A stretch of 64,000 nt of DNA. Source: Herbaspirillum chlorophenolicum. Its GTDB lineage: Bacteria; Pseudomonadota; Gammaproteobacteria; Burkholderiales; Burkholderiaceae_D. A model generated the notes under the pieces. The model was not told the DNA's origin and made no database searches. It saw nothing but the letters and a program-made list of their open reading frames with translations. The DNA lies in NCBI RefSeq assembly GCF_001189955.1, contig NZ_LFLT01000004.1, positions 62,001 through 126,000 on the forward strand, written 5' to 3'. The position numbers and the translations under genes were made by a program. Positions 1 to 10,587 of the stretch are shown piece after piece. The stretch's first letter is position 1. The number at the start of each line of letters is the position of its first letter.

Positions 1-2
1 CC

Positions 3-92
3 GAGCAGCTGCAAATGAACGGCAAGCGTTTCGAACCGGGCAAGATCACCGTGGAGAAAGATGCGGTGAAGGTGGAAATCAAGGAACAGTGA
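3..92 (+). CDS. C-terminal end of an unidentified protein (partial)
   Basis: Only the last 29 codons lie in the window. The frame is open from the first bases to TGA at 90-92. The tail, which includes NGKRFEPGKITVEKDAVKV, is charged with alternating hydrophobic residues, as in the edge strands of a beta-rich domain. It is too short to assign to a family. It converges on the leftward ldcA gene, whose stop codon lies 3 bp away, so the two genes share almost no intergenic space. Confidence 0.55.
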   Translation, partial: EQLQMNGKRFEPGKITVEKDAVKVEIKEQ

Positions 93-95
93 CAA

Positions 96-2139
<2,044 letters not shown>

Positions 2140-2278
2140 GAATGGTTTTCTGAGAGGGAAGCCTGCCCCGGCGCACAAGGCGCAGCATGCGCACCGGGCG
2201 GCAATAAGCGATTGTAATCAATCGGCACGGCCCCGCGTCAGCGGATTGGCCATGCCGGGTATGGGATCGGGATGATCT

Positions 2279-2935
2279 TCAGGGGATATTGAGCAGCTTG
2301 TGGGTCTGGATGCTCAGCTTCCACTTCGGATTGCCCTTGACCATCTCGATGGCCAGCCTGGTATTGGCCGCGGCATCCGGCCCGTCCATGGGCTGCAGCA
2401 GGAAGTGGGTGAAATCGAGCGTCTCGTACTCGGCCAACGGTTGTCCGGCCTGCGGCACCACGACCTTGAGTTCGCTGCCCCGCTTCACCTTCAGCTCCGA
2501 ACCCATCTTGGGGCTGACGCAGATCCAGTCCACGCCGGCCGGCACCGGGATGGTGCCATTGGTCTCGATGGCAATCTCAAAACCGGCGGCATGCATGGCA
2601 TCGATCAACGGCCCATCAAGCTGCAGCAGCGGCTCGCCGCCGGTAAACACCACGTACTTGCTGGGTGCATAGCTCGCCGGCCACAGGCTGTTTATCCTGG
2701 CGGCCAGTTCTTGCGGCGACTTGAACTTGCCGCCGTTCTCGCCATCGGTGCCGACGAAATCCGTATCGCAGAACTGGCAGATGGCGCGGCTGCGGTCTTC
2801 CTCCCGCCCGGTCCACAAATTGCAGCCGGAAAAACGGCAAAATACCGCCGGACGACCTGCGTGGGCGCCTTCGCCTTGCAAGGTGTAGAAGATTTCTTTG
2901 ATGCTGTAAGTCACGATATCGGTGCGGGAAGGCAT
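2279..2935 (-). CDS. queE: 7-carboxy-7-deazaguanine synthase QueE (radical SAM)
   Basis: QueE rearranges carboxytetrahydropterin to 7-carboxy-7-deazaguanine using S-adenosylmethionine and a 4Fe-4S cluster. The 218-residue protein has the cluster cysteines at 38, 53 and 56. The spacing is CX14CX2C, the variant known from Burkholderia QueE, rather than the usual CX3CX2C. The FTGGEPLLQ segment is the SAM-binding GGE motif. The start ATG at 2933-2935 has no clear Shine-Dalgarno sequence. A TATAAT box at 3023-3028 lies about 90 bp upstream and is the likely promoter for queE-queD-tadA-ldcA. Confidence 0.95.
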   Translation of the reverse strand: MPSRTDIVTYSIKEIFYTLQGEGAHAGRPAVFCRFSGCNLWTGREEDRSRAICQFCDTDFVGTDGENGGKFKSPQELAARINSLWPASYAPSKYVVFTGGEPLLQLDGPLIDAMHAAGFEIAIETNGTIPVPAGVDWICVSPKMGSELKVKRGSELKVVVPQAGQPLAEYETLDFTHFLLQPMDGPDAAANTRLAIEMVKGNPKWKLSIQTHKLLNIP

Positions 2936-3022
2936 AAAACGGGCTGAAAGAAGCCCCCAACTGCCGGAGGATTTCCTAAGCGCCTGATATTTCGGGATAT
3001 TTTCCGAACGTCCAAGGGCGAC

Positions 3023-3028
3023 ATTATA
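3023..3028 (-). promoter_or_regulatory. -10 box upstream of queE
   Basis: The minus strand reads a perfect TATAAT here. The transcript would have a leader of about 80 nt before queE, including a short hairpin (GGGCT/AGCCC at 2941-2956). No good TTGACA match lies 17 bp upstream. The leader does not match the preQ1 aptamer as far as I can tell. Confidence 0.5.
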
Positions 3029-3144
3029 GCGGGACGACAGGCCTGGCGCAGCCGCCGGCTACTGCCAGCGGCTACATCCTTGTTGTTTCGGATACGCATA
3101 GATGCTTCATTGGGGGCTTGCTATTTCGAATAAGCCCACATAAA

Positions 3145-3160
3145 ATGAGTGCTTACTCAT
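3145..3160. promoter_or_regulatory. Palindromic operator upstream of the TetR gene
   Basis: A perfect inverted repeat, ATGAGT-4 bp-ACTCAT, ends 20 bp before the TetR start codon. The same half-site occurs in a second palindrome before the SDR gene (3820-3839). Its placement suggests autorepression by the TetR protein. Confidence 0.7.
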
Positions 3161-3180
3161 TCATTATTTCAAAAGCAAAC

Positions 3181-3753
3181 ATGGCCCGCCCTAAAAGCGA
3201 AGACAAACGCATCGCCATCCTCGCCGCCGCCGTCCAGGTGATTGCCGAGTTGGGCACGGGCGCGCCAACCTCCAAGATAGCCAAGGCAGCCGGGGTGGCT
3301 GAAGGCACGCTGTTCACCTATTTCATCACCAAGGACGAGTTGTTGAACCAGCTCTACCTGGAGGTGAAGTCCACGCTGCACGCGACGATGATGGAAGGTT
3401 TTCCGCACGGCGCGCCGCTGCGCGAGCGGGTGCGGCATGTGTGGCACGCTTATGTGCATTGGGGCGCCCAGAATCCGGCGCGGCGCAAGGTGATGCAGCA
3501 ATTGTCGGTATCGGCTGCGGTCATGCCCGCTACCCGCGCCAAGGGTGCCGAAGCCTTTTGCGAGATCAGCGAATTGATCGCCGAAAGCGTGTCGATCGGC
3601 ATGCTGCGCGACCAGTCGCCGGATTTCGCCGGCGCCATCATGAGTTCGCTGGCGGACATGACGATTGACTTCCTGCTGCGCCACCCCGACCAGGAAGAGA
3701 AGTACTGCGAGGCAGGCTTCATCGCCTTCTGGAATGCCATTGGCGGCAAATGA
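3181..3753 (+). CDS. TetR/AcrR family transcriptional regulator
   Basis: The 190-residue protein has a TetR DNA-binding domain at its N terminus, with the helix-turn-helix at about residues 30-49 (SKIAKAAGVAEGTLFTYF). The rest is an all-helical ligand-binding and dimerisation domain with no family-specific signature. I chose the ATG at 3181, which starts MARPKSEDKR as is typical, over upstream TTG/ATG codons because an earlier start would place the palindrome at 3145-3160 inside the coding region. Downstream lie an SDR and an NAD(P)-binding protein, probably its regulon. The inducer is unknown. Confidence 0.9.
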   Translation: MARPKSEDKRIAILAAAVQVIAELGTGAPTSKIAKAAGVAEGTLFTYFITKDELLNQLYLEVKSTLHATMMEGFPHGAPLRERVRHVWHAYVHWGAQNPARRKVMQQLSVSAAVMPATRAKGAEAFCEISELIAESVSIGMLRDQSPDFAGAIMSSLADMTIDFLLRHPDQEEKYCEAGFIAFWNAIGGK

Positions 3754-3819
3754 CTAGCCGTCCCCTGGGTCGGCATTAACGGTGAAGCGGATTGTTCCGC
3801 TTCTTTTACATGGCAATAA

Positions 3820-3839
3820 ATGAGTGATTAAACACTCAT
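3820..3839. promoter_or_regulatory. Palindromic operator upstream of the SDR gene
   Basis: A perfect 7-bp inverted repeat, ATGAGTG-6 bp-CACTCAT, lies 40 bp before the SDR start codon. It shares the TGAGT/ACTCA half-sites with the palindrome in front of the TetR gene, so both promoters are probably controlled by that regulator. Confidence 0.7.
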
Positions 3840-3878
3840 AAAACTGAGCATCATATCAACCAACGAAAGGAATCAATC

Positions 3879-4748
3879 ATGTCCCATCCCTCCCAAGTCT
3901 GGTTCATCACCGGCAGCGCCAGCGGCCTCGGCCGCGACATTACCGAAGCCGCGCTGGCCGCCGGCCACAAAGTAGTTGCTGCAGCGCGTACGCCGGCGCA
4001 ACTGGCGGATCTCGTCCAGCGCTATCCCGACCGATTGCTGCCGGTGCCACTGGATGTCACCGACCGCCCCGCCATCGGCCGCGCGGTGGAGCAAGTCATC
4101 GCTGCCTATGGCCAGATCGACGTACTGGTCAACAATGCCGGCTATGGCCAGATGCTGCCCTTCGAACAGATGAGCGAAGCCGACTACCGTGCCCAGATCG
4201 ATACCAACTTCTACGGTGTGGTCGACGTCACGCGCGCAGTGCTGCCCTTCATGCGTGCACGGCGCAGCGGCCATATCATCAATGTGTCATCGGTAGGCGG
4301 ACGTATCGGGATGCCGGGCTTGAGCGCCTATCAGGCAGCGAAATGGGCCGTGGGCGGGTTTACCGAAGTGCTGGCGATGGAGACCGCCCCGTTGGGCATC
4401 AAGGTCACTGCGCTTGAACCCGGCGGCATGCGCACCAATTGGGCCCAACGCGCGCGCGGCAATGCCCCCGATGTGATGCCCGATTATGAGGAGTCAGTGG
4501 GCAAGTGGATGAAGATGCTCAGCGGCGTGGCCGGCACCGAGCACAGCGATCCTGCGCGCGTGGCACAGGTGGTATTGAAGCTGGCCGTGCATCCGGCCCC
4601 GCCGATGCACCTGATGCTGGGCGAGGATGCCTTGCATTACTTCGGCCTGATCGACCAGCAGCGCGTAGCCGACGCCGAGCGCTGGAAACACGTCACCACG
4701 TCGACCGGCTATTCGGATCTCCCGGTCCCCGAACTGCCGGCAGAATAA
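3879..4748 (+). CDS. Short-chain dehydrogenase/reductase (classical SDR)
   Basis: This is a 289-residue NAD(P)-dependent oxidoreductase. The nucleotide-binding motif TGSASGLG is at residues 11-18, NNAG at 85-88, and the catalytic Ser138, Tyr151 and Lys155 (YQAAK) are all present. The substrate cannot be told from sequence; the closest general group is the SDRs annotated as oxidoreductases acting on aldehydes, ketones or quinones. A GAAAGGA Shine-Dalgarno sequence precedes the ATG. It is followed 45 bp downstream by another Rossmann-fold gene, and both are likely co-transcribed under TetR control. Confidence 0.9.
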   Translation: MSHPSQVWFITGSASGLGRDITEAALAAGHKVVAAARTPAQLADLVQRYPDRLLPVPLDVTDRPAIGRAVEQVIAAYGQIDVLVNNAGYGQMLPFEQMSEADYRAQIDTNFYGVVDVTRAVLPFMRARRSGHIINVSSVGGRIGMPGLSAYQAAKWAVGGFTEVLAMETAPLGIKVTALEPGGMRTNWAQRARGNAPDVMPDYEESVGKWMKMLSGVAGTEHSDPARVAQVVLKLAVHPAPPMHLMLGEDALHYFGLIDQQRVADAERWKHVTTSTGYSDLPVPELPAE

Positions 4749-4793
4749 GCCGCAGCATGCACCACGCCCTATCCCGCAATGAAAGGAAACACG

Positions 4794-5513
4794 ATGAAAG
4801 TATTGATCTTCGGCGCCAGCGGCATGGTCGGCCTGGGTGTACTGCGCGAATGCCTGGTCGCCGCCGATGTCACGCAGGTCACCACCGTGGGGCGCGGCCC
4901 GGCCGACACCAGCCTGTTCCGCAAGGATAGGCTGGACGCCGGCTTCAACCAGGCGCTCAGCAGCAAACTGCGCCAACTGGTGCATGCCGACATGTTCGAC
5001 TATCGCGCCATCGAGTCCGAACTGGCCGGTTTCGACGCCTGTTTCTTTTGCCTGGGCGTGTCATCGCTGGGCATACGCGAGGATGAATATGCCCGCATCA
5101 CCTATGACCTCACGATGGCGGCGGCGCGCTCATTGCAGCGGCTGAATCCGGGCATGACCTTCATCTACGTCTCCGGCGCCGGTACCGACAGCAGCGAGCG
5201 CGGCAAGAGCATGTGGGCGCGGGTCAAGGGTGCGACAGAGAATGCGCTGCTGCGCCAGGGTTTTGCGCATGCCTGCATGTTCCGTCCCGGCGCCATCATC
5301 CCGATGCATGGTGTGCGATCGAAGACGCCAGCCTACCGCTTGCTCTATCCGGTGCTACAGCCCTTGCTGCCCCTGCTGCGCGCACTCTGGCCGGACAAGA
5401 TCCTGACCACCGAACTGATCGGCAAGGCCATGCTGGAAGCCGTCCGACACGGCGGCGAAAAAGGCGTGCTGGAAACGGCCGATATCCACCGGCTAAGCCT
5501 GCGTGCTGCCTGA
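4794..5513 (+). CDS. NAD(P)-binding Rossmann protein (atypical SDR, HTATIP2/NmrA-like)
   Basis: The protein has 239 residues and begins MKVLIFGASGMVGLGVLREC, a Rossmann dinucleotide-binding loop of the GxxGxxG kind. YVSGAG and the later hydrophobic segments fit the atypical SDR/epimerase group. I chose the ATG at 4794 because an AAAGGA Shine-Dalgarno sequence at 4782-4787 is well spaced from it, while the in-frame ATG at 4779 has none. It probably forms an operon with the upstream SDR. The catalytic role is not known and it could be a sensor rather than an enzyme. Confidence 0.85.
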   Translation: MKVLIFGASGMVGLGVLRECLVAADVTQVTTVGRGPADTSLFRKDRLDAGFNQALSSKLRQLVHADMFDYRAIESELAGFDACFFCLGVSSLGIREDEYARITYDLTMAAARSLQRLNPGMTFIYVSGAGTDSSERGKSMWARVKGATENALLRQGFAHACMFRPGAIIPMHGVRSKTPAYRLLYPVLQPLLPLLRALWPDKILTTELIGKAMLEAVRHGGEKGVLETADIHRLSLRAA

Positions 5514-5516
5514 CGT

Positions 5517-5543
5517 GAGGAAGAGGCCTTAAGCCTGTTCCTC
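5517..5543. terminator. Hairpin between convergent genes
   Basis: GAGGAA/TTCCTC and an inner AGGC/GCCT pair around a 5-nt loop. It lies just after the stop of the rightward Rossmann gene and 8 bp past the stop of the leftward DUF4198 gene. There is no clear uridine tract, so termination is an inference. Confidence 0.4.
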
Positions 5544-5551
5544 GTGAGTCA

Positions 5552-6250
5552 TCATTGCGCCACCTCGAAACTGAGCGTGGCCACGTGGCGCACGTCCGTG
5601 AATTCCTTGCCGTCGATGGTGACCGAACCGTTCACCTTGGCCGTCACTTCCAGCACGTACAAACCCGGAAACGGCGTGCCCAGCGTGACGGTGCCATCCT
5701 TGGCAGGCGTCAGCACACGGCGCCAGCCTTCGGATGTCTCGACGTTGACCTGGGAAGCGGCCACCGCATTGCCCTTCCACATCAGCCGGAAAGTGTTGCC
5801 GCCCGGTGCGGTAGGCACCAGCTCGAGGTCATTGACGGCCTCGGTCTCGCCGCGGCCATAGCGGGCCTGGTAGAACACTACGGTGTTCTTGCCGGTAATT
5901 TCGCGCGCGGAGAAACGCAGGTCGCCGCCTGCCGGCGCCTTGTCGATCTGCAAGTGGTCGCCCACCGTCGTCACCGGCAGGCTGGCGGCCTCATCCGATG
6001 GAAAGGCTTTTGGCATGTCGATCTGCGGCATGGACACATCGCGCTTGGCCAGTTCGCCGGAATAGACGCGGAAACGTCCATTGGACTGCCCGCCCGCGCT
6101 ATCTTTCTCCAGCCACAGGTAATTGGCATAAGCGGGATTGGCCAGCGCCAGCGAAGCGGTCAGTGCGACGGCCGTCATCAGCTGCTTGCGGCCGGTAACC
6201 AGGCGACTGGATACCGACATCGGCAATGAGGCATTTTTCTTTGTCGTCAT
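5552..6250 (-). CDS. DUF4198-type periplasmic protein of an iron-uptake unit
   Basis: The 232-residue protein has an N-terminal signal peptide (hydrophobic MTAVALTASLALA ending in PAYA before NYLWLEK) and a beta-rich periplasmic body that resembles DUF4198 proteins often found beside TonB receptors and metal uptake genes. It lies downstream of and on the same strand as the TonB receptor. A Fur-like box at 6328-6340 suggests its own iron-controlled promoter. The start is uncertain: ATG at 6248-6250 or 6254-6256, neither with a good Shine-Dalgarno sequence; a GTG at 6317-6319 is also open. Its biochemical role is unknown. Confidence 0.8.
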   Translation of the reverse strand: MTTKKNASLPMSVSSRLVTGRKQLMTAVALTASLALANPAYANYLWLEKDSAGGQSNGRFRVYSGELAKRDVSMPQIDMPKAFPSDEAASLPVTTVGDHLQIDKAPAGGDLRFSAREITGKNTVVFYQARYGRGETEAVNDLELVPTAPGGNTFRLMWKGNAVAASQVNVETSEGWRRVLTPAKDGTVTLGTPFPGLYVLEVTAKVNGSVTIDGKEFTDVRHVATLSFEVAQ

Positions 6251-6327
6251 GATCATGATAGTGGTGGTTTTTGCGTTGAATTCAAAGGAGCGGCACGGTA
6301 GCAAGTCATTGCGCAACACGTAAAGAT

Positions 6328-6340
6328 GATAATTATTCTT
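6328..6340 (-). promoter_or_regulatory. Fur-like box upstream of the DUF4198 gene
   Basis: The plus strand reads GATAATTATTCTT, a 6-1-6 match to the Fur hexamer pair GATAAT-N-ATTATC with two mismatches in the right half. It lies about 75-80 bp before the DUF4198 start, in the gap after the TonB receptor gene. Confidence 0.55.
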
Positions 6341-6451
6341 ATTTGAATTCTACCCGTTGATCCGCATTCGCTCCATTGATAATCAATTCAAAACGTAACC
6401 GGGGAAAGACCGTTTGCCCTCCTGCCTATTGCGTGCTTCCCCCCTACCCGT

Positions 6452-8881
6452 TCAAAAACTGTATTTTGCCGTCAGCATGATATTGCGCTCGGCGCCACGA
6501 TAGAAACTGCCGTAGGCGTGGCCGACAAAATAGCGGCGGTCGAAGAGATTGGTGGCATTGAGGGCGAACTTCCACGGGCCGGTTTCATAGCGCAATGCCC
6601 CGTCAACCAGCGTGTAGCCCGGCTGCGAGCTGGTGTTGGCCGCATCGTCCCAGGTCTTGCCGAAGTGGCGCACGCCTGCTCCCACGCTCACCCCCGGCAG
6701 CCAGGCATCGGCCGCGTAGTCGAACCAGAGCGTGGCGCTGCGGCGCGGCGTCAGGATCGGCATCTTGCCGATCTCGGATGGGTCGGCGCTTTCCCGCACT
6801 TGCATGTTAAGGGCGGTAAAACTGGCGGTCATCTTCAGCCGTTTGGTCAGCGCTGCCTTGCCTTCCAGCTCCAGTCCGCGGGAACGGACCTTGCCGATCT
6901 GGCGCGCCTCGAAGGTATTCGGGTCGTAGCTGACCACGCCGGATTTATTCAGGTCGAACAGCGCTGCGGAGAACGACACCGAACCATCGGCCGGCATGTA
7001 CTTGATGCCGATCTCGTCCTGCCGCGCATGGCTGGGAGTGAAGGCGCGTCCAGCCGCATCCACGCCGACATTGGGCAAGAAGGATTCGGCGTGGCTGACA
7101 TACGGCGCCCAGCCGTTGCCGACCAGGTAGTTGATGCCGATGCGGCCGCTGAAGGCTTCGTCGTTCTGGGTGGTGCGGATGCTGTTGAAACGATCGTTGT
7201 TGTCGGACTTGACACTGTCGTAGCGGCCACCCACGGTCAGCCGCCAGGCTTCGCCCAACGCCACTTGGTCCTGGGCATAGATACCCAATTGGGTGCTGGT
7301 CTGCTGAATATCGCCGGCCGGCGTTTGCGGTTCGGGGATCGTGATTCCGTAGATCGGGTTGTTCATATCCAGGCTGGGCGCGGCCCCGGTGTCCCGCCGC
7401 CAGTTGGCGCGCGCACGGCTGTAATCCACGCCCACCAGCAGCTTGTGGGCAGTCGCCCCCAACATCACGTCGCCCGACAGCGAAGTGTCGATGGCCAGGT
7501 CGTTGACCGATTCGACGTCATGCCGCGCCTGGCGCAGCAGGGTCACGCCGTCGGTATCGAGCGACGACTGGATATGATGCTTGTCCATGCTGCGGTAAGC
7601 GTAGCGCGCCTTCTGGCGCAGCGCCCAACCGCCGCCGAAGAGATGCTCCAATTGATAGCCGAAGGCGTCGGTATTGGTCTTGATACGGCTGTAGGTCGGA
7701 TCGCCCTCCTTCACCGATGTCGGCTGGCCGTTGGCGCCGGTGACGAACTGCACATCGTCGGAAGCGTCGTCGCGCAATATCTCGGCCTGCAGCACCAGCG
7801 AGGTCTGCGGCGAGATCTGCCAGCGCAGCGAGGGCGCCAGATACTGGCGCTTGCGCTTCATGCGCTCGCCATTGGGGTACTGCTCCTGGGTGCCGGTATC
7901 CAGGTCCAGCCCCACCACGCGAAACAGAAGCTTGCCGTCTTCGTCGATCTTGCCGCCGACATCGGCCGCTATCTGGCGGCGGTCGAAGCTGCCCAGCTGC
8001 GCCACGATCTCGCGCGGGGCGTCGGCCGACGGCAGCTTGCTCACGCGGTTGACCACGCCACCGGCATCGCCCTTGCCGAACATCACGGACGACGGCCCAC
8101 GCAGCACTTCGATGCGTTCCAGGCCATACATTTCAGTCTGCACACCCAGGAAAGTGAGGCCGACGTTCTGGATCAAGCCATCGCGGTAGCTGCCGGTATA
8201 CCAGCCATCGAAGCCGCGCAGGATCACCCAGTCGGGTGCGCGAGAATCGAACCCGTAGGGATTGACCAGCACCCCCGGCGTCTGCGCCAAGGCATCGGTG
8301 AGTGTGGTGGCGCCCTTGTCCTCCGCCTCCTGCGCGGTGATCACCGACACCGACTGCGGCACTTCCAGGAGCGGCGTATCGGTCTTGGTGGCAGTCACGG
8401 CACGGCGCGCCACGTAGCCGCCGCCGGCAATGTCGGTTTCCGCATCGGCGCTCACCCGCACCTCCGGCAAGGGTGCAGCGGCCCCCACGGCGCCCGCTGC
8501 AGCCGGACGCACCACGTAGCCGGCCGCCGTCCGGGCTGCGGCGTGGCCGCTTCCCTTGAGCAAGGCGCCGAAGCCCTCTTCCACCGAATAGCTGCCTTTC
8601 AGCCCCTGCGACTGCAAGCCCTTGAGGCTACTCGCATCCATCACGATGGCGACATTGGCTTGCTGCGCGAAACGGTTGAGTGCATCGGCCAGCGGGCCGG
8701 CGGGAATGTCGTAGGAGGCAACCTGGCGCACCTGGGCCTGGACCGGCGCGGCGACGGTGCTGGCCCCGATGCCCAGGCAGGCGACGCGCACGGCCAGCAT
8801 CAAAGGATGGAAGCGCATGACGCGGCGGCGGGAAGACGAGGAATTAGCCGAATAATGGGAATGCAGGCGATCGCAAGGCAT
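6452..8881 (-). CDS. TonB-dependent siderophore receptor with STN signalling domain (FecA/FpvA type)
   Basis: The protein is an outer-membrane receptor of 809 residues. After the signal peptide (ending near APVQAQ) comes an STN domain (starting ASYDIPAGPLADALNRFAQQ), the part that contacts a FecR-type anti-sigma factor. A plug domain follows (VPQSVSVIT, LRGFDGWYTGSYRDG, RIEVLRGPSSVMFGKG), then a 22-strand barrel ending in the aromatic terminus TAKYSF. The start is uncertain: ATG at 8879-8881 gives a long n-region, and ATG at 8816-8818 gives a compact signal peptide. It is immediately downstream of fecI-fecR, which it should regulate by transmembrane signalling. The ferric ligand is unknown. 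Confidence 0.93.
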   Translation of the reverse strand: MPCDRLHSHYSANSSSSRRRVMRFHPLMLAVRVACLGIGASTVAAPVQAQVRQVASYDIPAGPLADALNRFAQQANVAIVMDASSLKGLQSQGLKGSYSVEEGFGALLKGSGHAAARTAAGYVVRPAAAGAVGAAAPLPEVRVSADAETDIAGGGYVARRAVTATKTDTPLLEVPQSVSVITAQEAEDKGATTLTDALAQTPGVLVNPYGFDSRAPDWVILRGFDGWYTGSYRDGLIQNVGLTFLGVQTEMYGLERIEVLRGPSSVMFGKGDAGGVVNRVSKLPSADAPREIVAQLGSFDRRQIAADVGGKIDEDGKLLFRVVGLDLDTGTQEQYPNGERMKRKRQYLAPSLRWQISPQTSLVLQAEILRDDASDDVQFVTGANGQPTSVKEGDPTYSRIKTNTDAFGYQLEHLFGGGWALRQKARYAYRSMDKHHIQSSLDTDGVTLLRQARHDVESVNDLAIDTSLSGDVMLGATAHKLLVGVDYSRARANWRRDTGAAPSLDMNNPIYGITIPEPQTPAGDIQQTSTQLGIYAQDQVALGEAWRLTVGGRYDSVKSDNNDRFNSIRTTQNDEAFSGRIGINYLVGNGWAPYVSHAESFLPNVGVDAAGRAFTPSHARQDEIGIKYMPADGSVSFSAALFDLNKSGVVSYDPNTFEARQIGKVRSRGLELEGKAALTKRLKMTASFTALNMQVRESADPSEIGKMPILTPRRSATLWFDYAADAWLPGVSVGAGVRHFGKTWDDAANTSSQPGYTLVDGALRYETGPWKFALNATNLFDRRYFVGHAYGSFYRGAERNIMLTAKYSF

Positions 8882-8968
8882 GGATGTGGTTCCGATGATT
8901 GTTCTTGCTCCCTTGACGTTTGAAAACGCCGAAGTGGAACCATCCACGCCAGATTTTCGCAAAAATGA

Positions 8969-9979
8969 TCATGCAGGCGCGTCGACCCATACCAGCCATG
9001 AGGAGAAGCTGCGGATGCGTAGCGCCGGGAAATTATTCTTCAGCAATTGCAGCGCACGGTCGGTATCGTCCAGAGGCAGCACCGCCGATACCCGTATCCC
9101 CTCAAGCTGCGCACGGTCGTAGCGGATGAAGCCGGGCCGGTTGCGCGCCAGCTGGTCGAGCACCTCGGCCAGCGGTCGGTCGCTCACCACCAGTTGCCGA
9201 TACTGCCAGGCATCGGCGATGCTGCGAACATCGATCTGCTCGATCGGGCCGACACCGTCCCTGCCGATGCGCACAAGCTGGCCGGCTTGCACCACCACGC
9301 CGGAGTCGCCGACATCGCGCACGGACTTCACTCTGACCTTGGATTCCAGCATGGACAAGGTGGTGACTGCCCCCTCTTCCTGTACCACGAAGCGCGTGCC
9401 TAACGCTTCGATACTGCCTTGCGCGGTCTCGACCAGGAACGGACGTGCGGCGTCATGCGCGACTTCGACCAGGATTTCACCGCGCAGCAACCGTACCGCC
9501 CGGCGCTTTGCATCGTAATGCAGGTTCACCGCGCTGCCGCCGCGCATCACGATGCGGGTGCCGTCTTCCAGCATATGGGTCTGCCAGCCGCCGGATGCAC
9601 GCAAGTCGGCCAGCAGCACCGCAGGCGGATAGGCGTGCAAGCCCAGCCAGGCAGGTACGCCCAAAGCCAGCGCCAGGCATAGGGCCGCTGCGGCCCGCCG
9701 TGTACGAGCGCGTGGCGGCTTGGCCAGTCCGGCATCCAGCGCCGCACGTGCGGGCCGGGCACTTCCGCCCGCAGGCGGCCTGGCGTGCGCGAACTGCGCC
9801 AGGAACTGTTCCATGCCGGCTGCGGCCTGCGCATGACGCGGATCGGCCGCTTTCCAGGCCGCAAACGCCTCGGAAGCCCGCCGTTTTTCGGCGGCATTGC
9901 CCGCACCCAGCCGCACGATCCATTCGGCTGCCAGCTGTTCGATGGCATCGGCTTGCGCGCCCCGGGAAGAATGATCCAT
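8969..9979 (-). CDS. fecR: FecR-type transmembrane anti-sigma factor/sensor
   Basis: This 336-residue inner-membrane protein has an N-terminal cytoplasmic DUF4880 region (AEWIVRLGAGNAAEKRRASEAFAAW), one membrane segment near residue 105 (AAALCLALALGVPAWLGLHA) and a periplasmic FecR domain (TRIVMRGGSAVNLHYD; RGEILVEVAHDAARPFLVET). It relays receptor occupancy to the FecI sigma factor. I use the ATG at 9977-9979 rather than the TTG two codons earlier. It begins 15 bp after fecI and precedes the receptor gene, the standard order of ferric-citrate-like systems. Confidence 0.92.
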   Translation of the reverse strand: MDHSSRGAQADAIEQLAAEWIVRLGAGNAAEKRRASEAFAAWKAADPRHAQAAAGMEQFLAQFAHARPPAGGSARPARAALDAGLAKPPRARTRRAAAALCLALALGVPAWLGLHAYPPAVLLADLRASGGWQTHMLEDGTRIVMRGGSAVNLHYDAKRRAVRLLRGEILVEVAHDAARPFLVETAQGSIEALGTRFVVQEEGAVTTLSMLESKVRVKSVRDVGDSGVVVQAGQLVRIGRDGVGPIEQIDVRSIADAWQYRQLVVSDRPLAEVLDQLARNRPGFIRYDRAQLEGIRVSAVLPLDDTDRALQLLKNNFPALRIRSFSSWLVWVDAPA

Positions 9980-9994
9980 GTTCAATCGCCCGCT

Positions 9995-10531
9995 TCAGGC
10001 TTGTGCCTCATCCAGCGCCGGGCAGGCATGGCGGCAATGCAGCAAGGCCTTGACCAGATATTTCTGCACCATCTTGGTCGACACGCCCAGCGCACCAGCC
10101 ACTTCGGCATGGGGCTGACCGTCCAGGTAATGGCGCAGAAAGGCCTCGCGCGGTTTCTCAGCCAATCCCTCCAGCGCCGCCGCGATCTGCTGCAACGCCT
10201 GCACGGCCAGCAGAGTTTCTTCAGGCGAGGGATAACCGTGCGAACTGTCTGCCAGCAGCATCAGCTCTGCGAGATAGGCCTGCTCGATTGCCTGGCGGCG
10301 TACCCTGTCCACCAACAAGCGCTTGGCGGTGGTGGTCAGAAAGGCCCGCGGCTCGCGCATGCCCAGCAAGACATCGCGCGAGGCGATGATGCGCAGGAAA
10401 GTGTCATGCGCGACGTCGGCAGCATGGTGACCGCAGCCGAGCTTCTTGCGCAGCCAGCCATGCAGCCAACCGTGGTGGCTGCGATAGAACGAACTCAATT
10501 GCTGCTGCGACACAGATTCGGCGCCCGCCAT
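9995..10531 (-). CDS. fecI: ECF sigma factor, FecI family
   Basis: The 178-residue protein has the two ECF sigma regions. Region 2 (FYRSHHGWLHGWLRKKLGC through AADVAHDTFLRIIAS and EPRAFLTTTAKRLLVDRVRR) binds the -10 element, and region 4 (ALEGLAEKPREAFLRHYLDGQPHAEVAGALGVS) reads the -35 element. In FecI systems it drives transcription of the receptor gene when the receptor is loaded. A Fur-like box lies 57-78 bp upstream of its ATG, so the unit is expected to respond both to iron lack and to the siderophore. Confidence 0.93.
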   Translation of the reverse strand: MAGAESVSQQQLSSFYRSHHGWLHGWLRKKLGCGHHAADVAHDTFLRIIASRDVLLGMREPRAFLTTTAKRLLVDRVRRQAIEQAYLAELMLLADSSHGYPSPEETLLAVQALQQIAAALEGLAEKPREAFLRHYLDGQPHAEVAGALGVSTKMVQKYLVKALLHCRHACPALDEAQA

Positions 10532-10587
10532 GACTGCTCCCTGCCGACACCTGAGAGGCGCCGTCCGTTATGGAATTCATTTTATGT

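Noticed and set aside
2936..3022. Possible preQ1 riboswitch before queE
   Set aside because: The leader has a hairpin but lacks a recognisable preQ1 aptamer core, so I do not claim it.
6518..8923. 801-codon open frame on the plus strand
   Set aside because: It is the antisense shadow of the TonB receptor gene, whose STN, plug and barrel motifs and codon pattern are clear; the antisense product is His/Arg-rich without a recognisable domain.
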